A stretch of 64,000 bases of DNA from Sinisalibacter aestuarii (lineage in GTDB: Bacteria > Pseudomonadota > Alphaproteobacteria > Rhodobacterales > Rhodobacteraceae), in NCBI RefSeq assembly GCF_027923545.1, contig NZ_BROH01000005.1:1-64000 (forward strand). Reading direction: 5' to 3'. Positions 61,952 to 64,000 of the stretch are shown one piece after another. Each line of letters starts with the position of its first letter. The stretch's first letter is position 1. Position numbers and translations under genes: made by a program. The notes beneath the pieces were generated by a model. The model searched no databases and had not been told where the DNA came from. It saw only the letters and a list, made by a program, of their open reading frames with translations.

Positions 61952-62095
61952 CTACTCGGTCACGCTCAGCCCCAGCATCCGCCAGACCTGCATACCGCCG
62001 CGGTAGTATCCATCAACCTTTTGACCCGAATAGCTAAAACAATCGCGCCAAGCATGTTCAGCGCGAGTCCCAACACCCTTAGCCAAGTGCTCATG
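61952..62095 (-). CDS. Small single-pass membrane protein (47 aa)
   Basis: A short frame from ATG 62095 (AAGGGGG immediately upstream, tight spacing) to TAG. The product begins MSTWLRVLGLALNMLGAIGF, one hydrophobic helix, followed by a Tyr/Gly-rich segment and a C-terminal RMLGLSVTE. No family recognised; it may be a genuine small protein or the remnant of a larger gene. The 292 bp upstream (62096-62387) holds nothing else I can support. Confidence 0.4.
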   Translation of the reverse strand, partial: HEHLAKGVGTRAEHAWRDCFSYSGQKVDGYYRGGMQVWRMLGLSVTE

Positions 62096-62387
62096 CCCCC
62101 TTTAGCCTCAGCGGCACAGCGACCGTCTGCATGGCTGTAGAAAATGTTACCTGCAAGCCGCCCGAGCCGATCCCGCCCCCCCTAAACGGCCAGCCTGAAG
62201 CGCGTTTGCGGCAGAGCAACGGCGGGAGGCGTGATCTATCTCTAGGTAGCCGATTTTTTTGGCGGAGGGGATGGGCCTGATATCCAACCATCTCCACCTT
62301 AAGTTGTTGTTCCTGAACCGTTTCACTAAACTCTCCGCCTACCAATGACTCAGCGGCCATGCCCCGCATCAGCTCTGCTCGGAGGGC

Positions 62388-62870
62388 CTAGTTTCCCTGT
62401 GACACGCGTTCCTGATAGCTGCTCTCGCGCTCCGGCCAGGTGCTCTTGATGTCGGCGAGCACGGCGCGGATTTCGGCGTCGCTCAGAACGCCTCCGAACC
62501 CCGGCATGTCGCTCTCGTAGCCGCCCGCAACGATCGTGGCCGTGCCTTCCTTCACGATGCGGAACAACACATCGTCGGGATGGTGCCAGGTGTGGCCGCT
62601 GGCGTCATGGGGAGGCGCTGGCAACCGGCCCGAGGGAAGCGGCGAGCGCCAATCAGGTTGGCCTTCGAGATCGGTCCCGTGGCATGCGGCGCATCGATCG
62701 GAATAGATCTGCCGTCCTTGCGAGACGACCTCTGCCGAGGCGACACCGCTGGATGTAGTACTGCCGTAGTGCCAGCCCGCGATCACCACGCCGCCTGCCT
62801 ATAAACCGCCTGCCACCGCTATTCGGACGCCTCTTCTCAAGTGCTCGGTCCCGATTGCATCAAAATCCAT
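62388..62870 (-). pseudogene. Class I cytochrome c with amber codon in the signal region
   Basis: From ATG 62870 (SD GTGGAGGCG) the frame reads MDFDAIGTEHLRRGVRIAVAGGL, then TAG at 62799-62801, then AGGVVIAGWHYGSTTSSG in the same frame, on to a full cytochrome c: haem motif CAACH and Met ligand in YESDMPGFGG. The stop splits what looks like one continuous membrane signal. A GTG after the stop could restart translation but would truncate the export signal. Either an inactivated gene, a sequencing error, or readthrough. Confidence 0.8.
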
Positions 62871-62954
62871 CGCCTCCACGCCGAGGCCAGATGTGCCAGA
62901 GACGTATCACCGGCGGCAATGGGCATTTTAGCGAGCAATGCCTATCTTTCCGGC

Positions 62955-63314
62955 ATGCTCGTCCGAGTCCTCTCCACGCTTGCCATAATCTCGATCGCCG
63001 TGGCTACGACGATCAGCGCAGCCCATGCTGCGCGGATGGATGGCATGCAGGCGGACCACGCGCTCCATCCGGCCGTGATGATGCAAGCGTCCGCTGACGC
63101 TCATCCCTCTTGTGAGGGCAGCCAGCATTGTGGATCTGCGGACGCCGCAATGTGCGAGTTCGTCTGCGCGGGTCTGTCGGTCTTCCTGACGATGCCAGAT
63201 GTGGAAGCCGCAGACGCGTACGGGCCAGCCAGCCACGATCTCCCATCCGAGGCAAATCATGTCAGCCAGGCGCAAGGACTAAACGAACGCCCTCCCAAGC
63301 TCCGTCTCCTCTGA
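62955..63314 (+). CDS. Small periplasmic His/Met/Cys-rich hypothetical protein
   Basis: A protein of about 119 residues with a clear signal peptide (MLVRVLSTLAIISIAVATTI, cleavage near AAHA). The mature part has ARMDGMQADHALHPAVMM, then HPSCEGSQHCGSADAAMC and FVCAG, with Cys, His and Met that could bind copper. A longer start at 62919 is possible; neither start has a good SD. Placed between a cytochrome c and a multicopper oxidase, so a copper-resistance accessory protein is plausible. Confidence 0.6.
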   Translation: MLVRVLSTLAIISIAVATTISAAHAARMDGMQADHALHPAVMMQASADAHPSCEGSQHCGSADAAMCEFVCAGLSVFLTMPDVEAADAYGPASHDLPSEANHVSQAQGLNERPPKLRLL

Positions 63315-63388
63315 GCGTGCCGCTGGCCGACGCCCGCGGCGTCCCATAGGCATTCATGCACGGGACGGAATGTCCCGAGGAGACGACA

Positions 63389-64000
63389 ATGAACACTCTT
63401 TCGCGACGCGGCTTTCTCGCCGCAATTGCGGCAGCCGTCGCAGTTGCGCACATGCCCCGTCTTGCCCTCGGACAGTCGGTGGCTCCGATCCACCTCGCTG
63501 CCGCCACGCGCACGCTCGACATCGACGGCCGCGCGGCCTCGGTCTTCGGCCTTGCCGGGCCCGGCCGTCAGGGGCTGGTATTCGATCCCGGACAGCGGTT
63601 CCGGGTCGATCTGACCAACGATCTCGACATCGGCACGATCATACACTGGCATGGCAAATCCCGCGCAATGCGCAGGACGGCGTGCCCGACATGCTGATGC
63701 CCCTACTCGCGCCGGGCGAGACACGGTCCTACGACTTCGAGACACGGCCCGGCACGCACTGGATGCACAGCCATGTCCCGGTCCAGCAGATGCAGCTGCT
63801 CGCTGCGCCGCTGATCGTGCGTTCGGCCGAGGACCTCGCCGCCGACAGGCAGGAAGTCGTGATGCTCCTGCACGACTTCTCGTTCAAGGCCCCGGAAGAG
63901 GTTCTGGCCGAAATCAGCGGCGGTCACGTGCATCACGGCGACGCTCAACCAATGCAGGGGACGCCCAACGGCGGCATGGGCGCCATGCCAGGCATGGATC
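63389..64000 (+). pseudogene. Multicopper oxidase, frameshifted and cut by the window end
   Basis: ATG at 63389 (SD GAGGAGACGAC) begins a Tat signal (MNTLSRRGFLAAIAAAVAVA), then a cupredoxin domain up to the copper motif IIHWHGK. Just after HWHG (near 63655) one base appears to be missing: the frame continues only to a stop at 63697, whereas the next frame restores IPRNAQDGVPDMLMPLLAPG, THWMHSHVPVQQ and a His/Met-rich stretch to base 64000. With the base restored it is a CopA-like copper oxidase. The 3' end lies outside the window. Confidence 0.8.

Noticed and set aside
62091-62369. 92-residue minus-strand open frame upstream of the 47-aa membrane protein
   Set aside because: Arg/Gly/Pro-biased translation, no domain, overlaps the better-supported small gene start.

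Overview
The window looks like a chromosomal segment of a high-GC alphaproteobacterium of the Rhodobacteraceae/Paracoccaceae type. Support comes from the ethylmalonyl-CoA pathway genes (crotonyl-CoA carboxylase/reductase and ethylmalonyl-CoA mutase), TRAP transporters, an HvrA/H-NS-like protein with the C-terminal motif TWSGRGRAPNWM, a fused FAD-oxidoreductase/SelD, and family-typical short intergenic repeats. Nearly all genes up to 33 kb lie on the minus strand.

Region 1 (1-11.9 kb) is an aerobic hybrid benzoate pathway. It holds boxA, boxB, boxC, benzoate-CoA ligase, the benzoyl-CoA-sensing regulator boxR, a hot-dog thioesterase, an enoyl-CoA hydratase/3-hydroxyacyl-CoA dehydrogenase fusion, an alpha/beta hydrolase, a DUF309 protein and a DUF4863 protein. 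A 56-residue CxxCxxCxxxC protein that is translationally coupled to boxA has not, to my knowledge, been described. Palindromes of the form TGCA-N6-TGCA precede boxR, boxC and the DUF4863-ligase operon, and a variant precedes the TRAP transporter, so one BoxR regulon is likely.

Region 2 (11.9-20.9 kb) is a phenylpropanoid side-chain cluster in the order hydratase, MarR regulator, aryl-CoA ligase, amidohydrolase, acyl-CoA dehydrogenase. This matches the Rhodococcus cou set (M-R-L-O-N). A dctPQM TRAP transporter follows. The inferred flow is cinnamate-type acids to benzoate to benzoyl-CoA to central metabolism.

Region 3 (21-34.9 kb) has a tandem pair of secreted proteins, a three-domain GH18-like/CE4/GT2 polysaccharide synthase divergent from a DUF3131 protein, a GbsR-MFP-RND efflux operon with palindromic operators, and an AT-richer sulfotransferase-like gene.

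Region 4 (35-50.4 kb) has FAD-SelD, a 213-bp tandem intergenic repeat, an SDR, a RecD-like helicase, ccr, a glycerol-phosphate acyltransferase, two small secreted paralogues, and an ethylmalonyl-CoA mutase carrying a 33-bp tandem-repeat insertion near its N-terminus. Acylphosphatase, H-NS, DeoD, an M29 aminopeptidase and an aldo/keto reductase follow.

Region 5 (50.4-60.6 kb) has a DUF1989 protein, two tandem permuted NlpC/P60-like lipoproteins, a glutarate module (gcdH, XRE-cupin regulator, CaiB CoA-transferase), an esterase, an NDUFS4-like subunit, a candidate minus-strand ncRNA with a strong terminator, and uvrB.

Region 6 (60.6-64 kb) looks like a decaying accessory or copper-handling island. 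It has an AT-richer orphan gene, DUF305, a cytochrome c with an in-frame amber codon in its signal region, and a frameshifted multicopper oxidase that runs off the window. No tRNA, rRNA, CRISPR array or transposase gene was seen.
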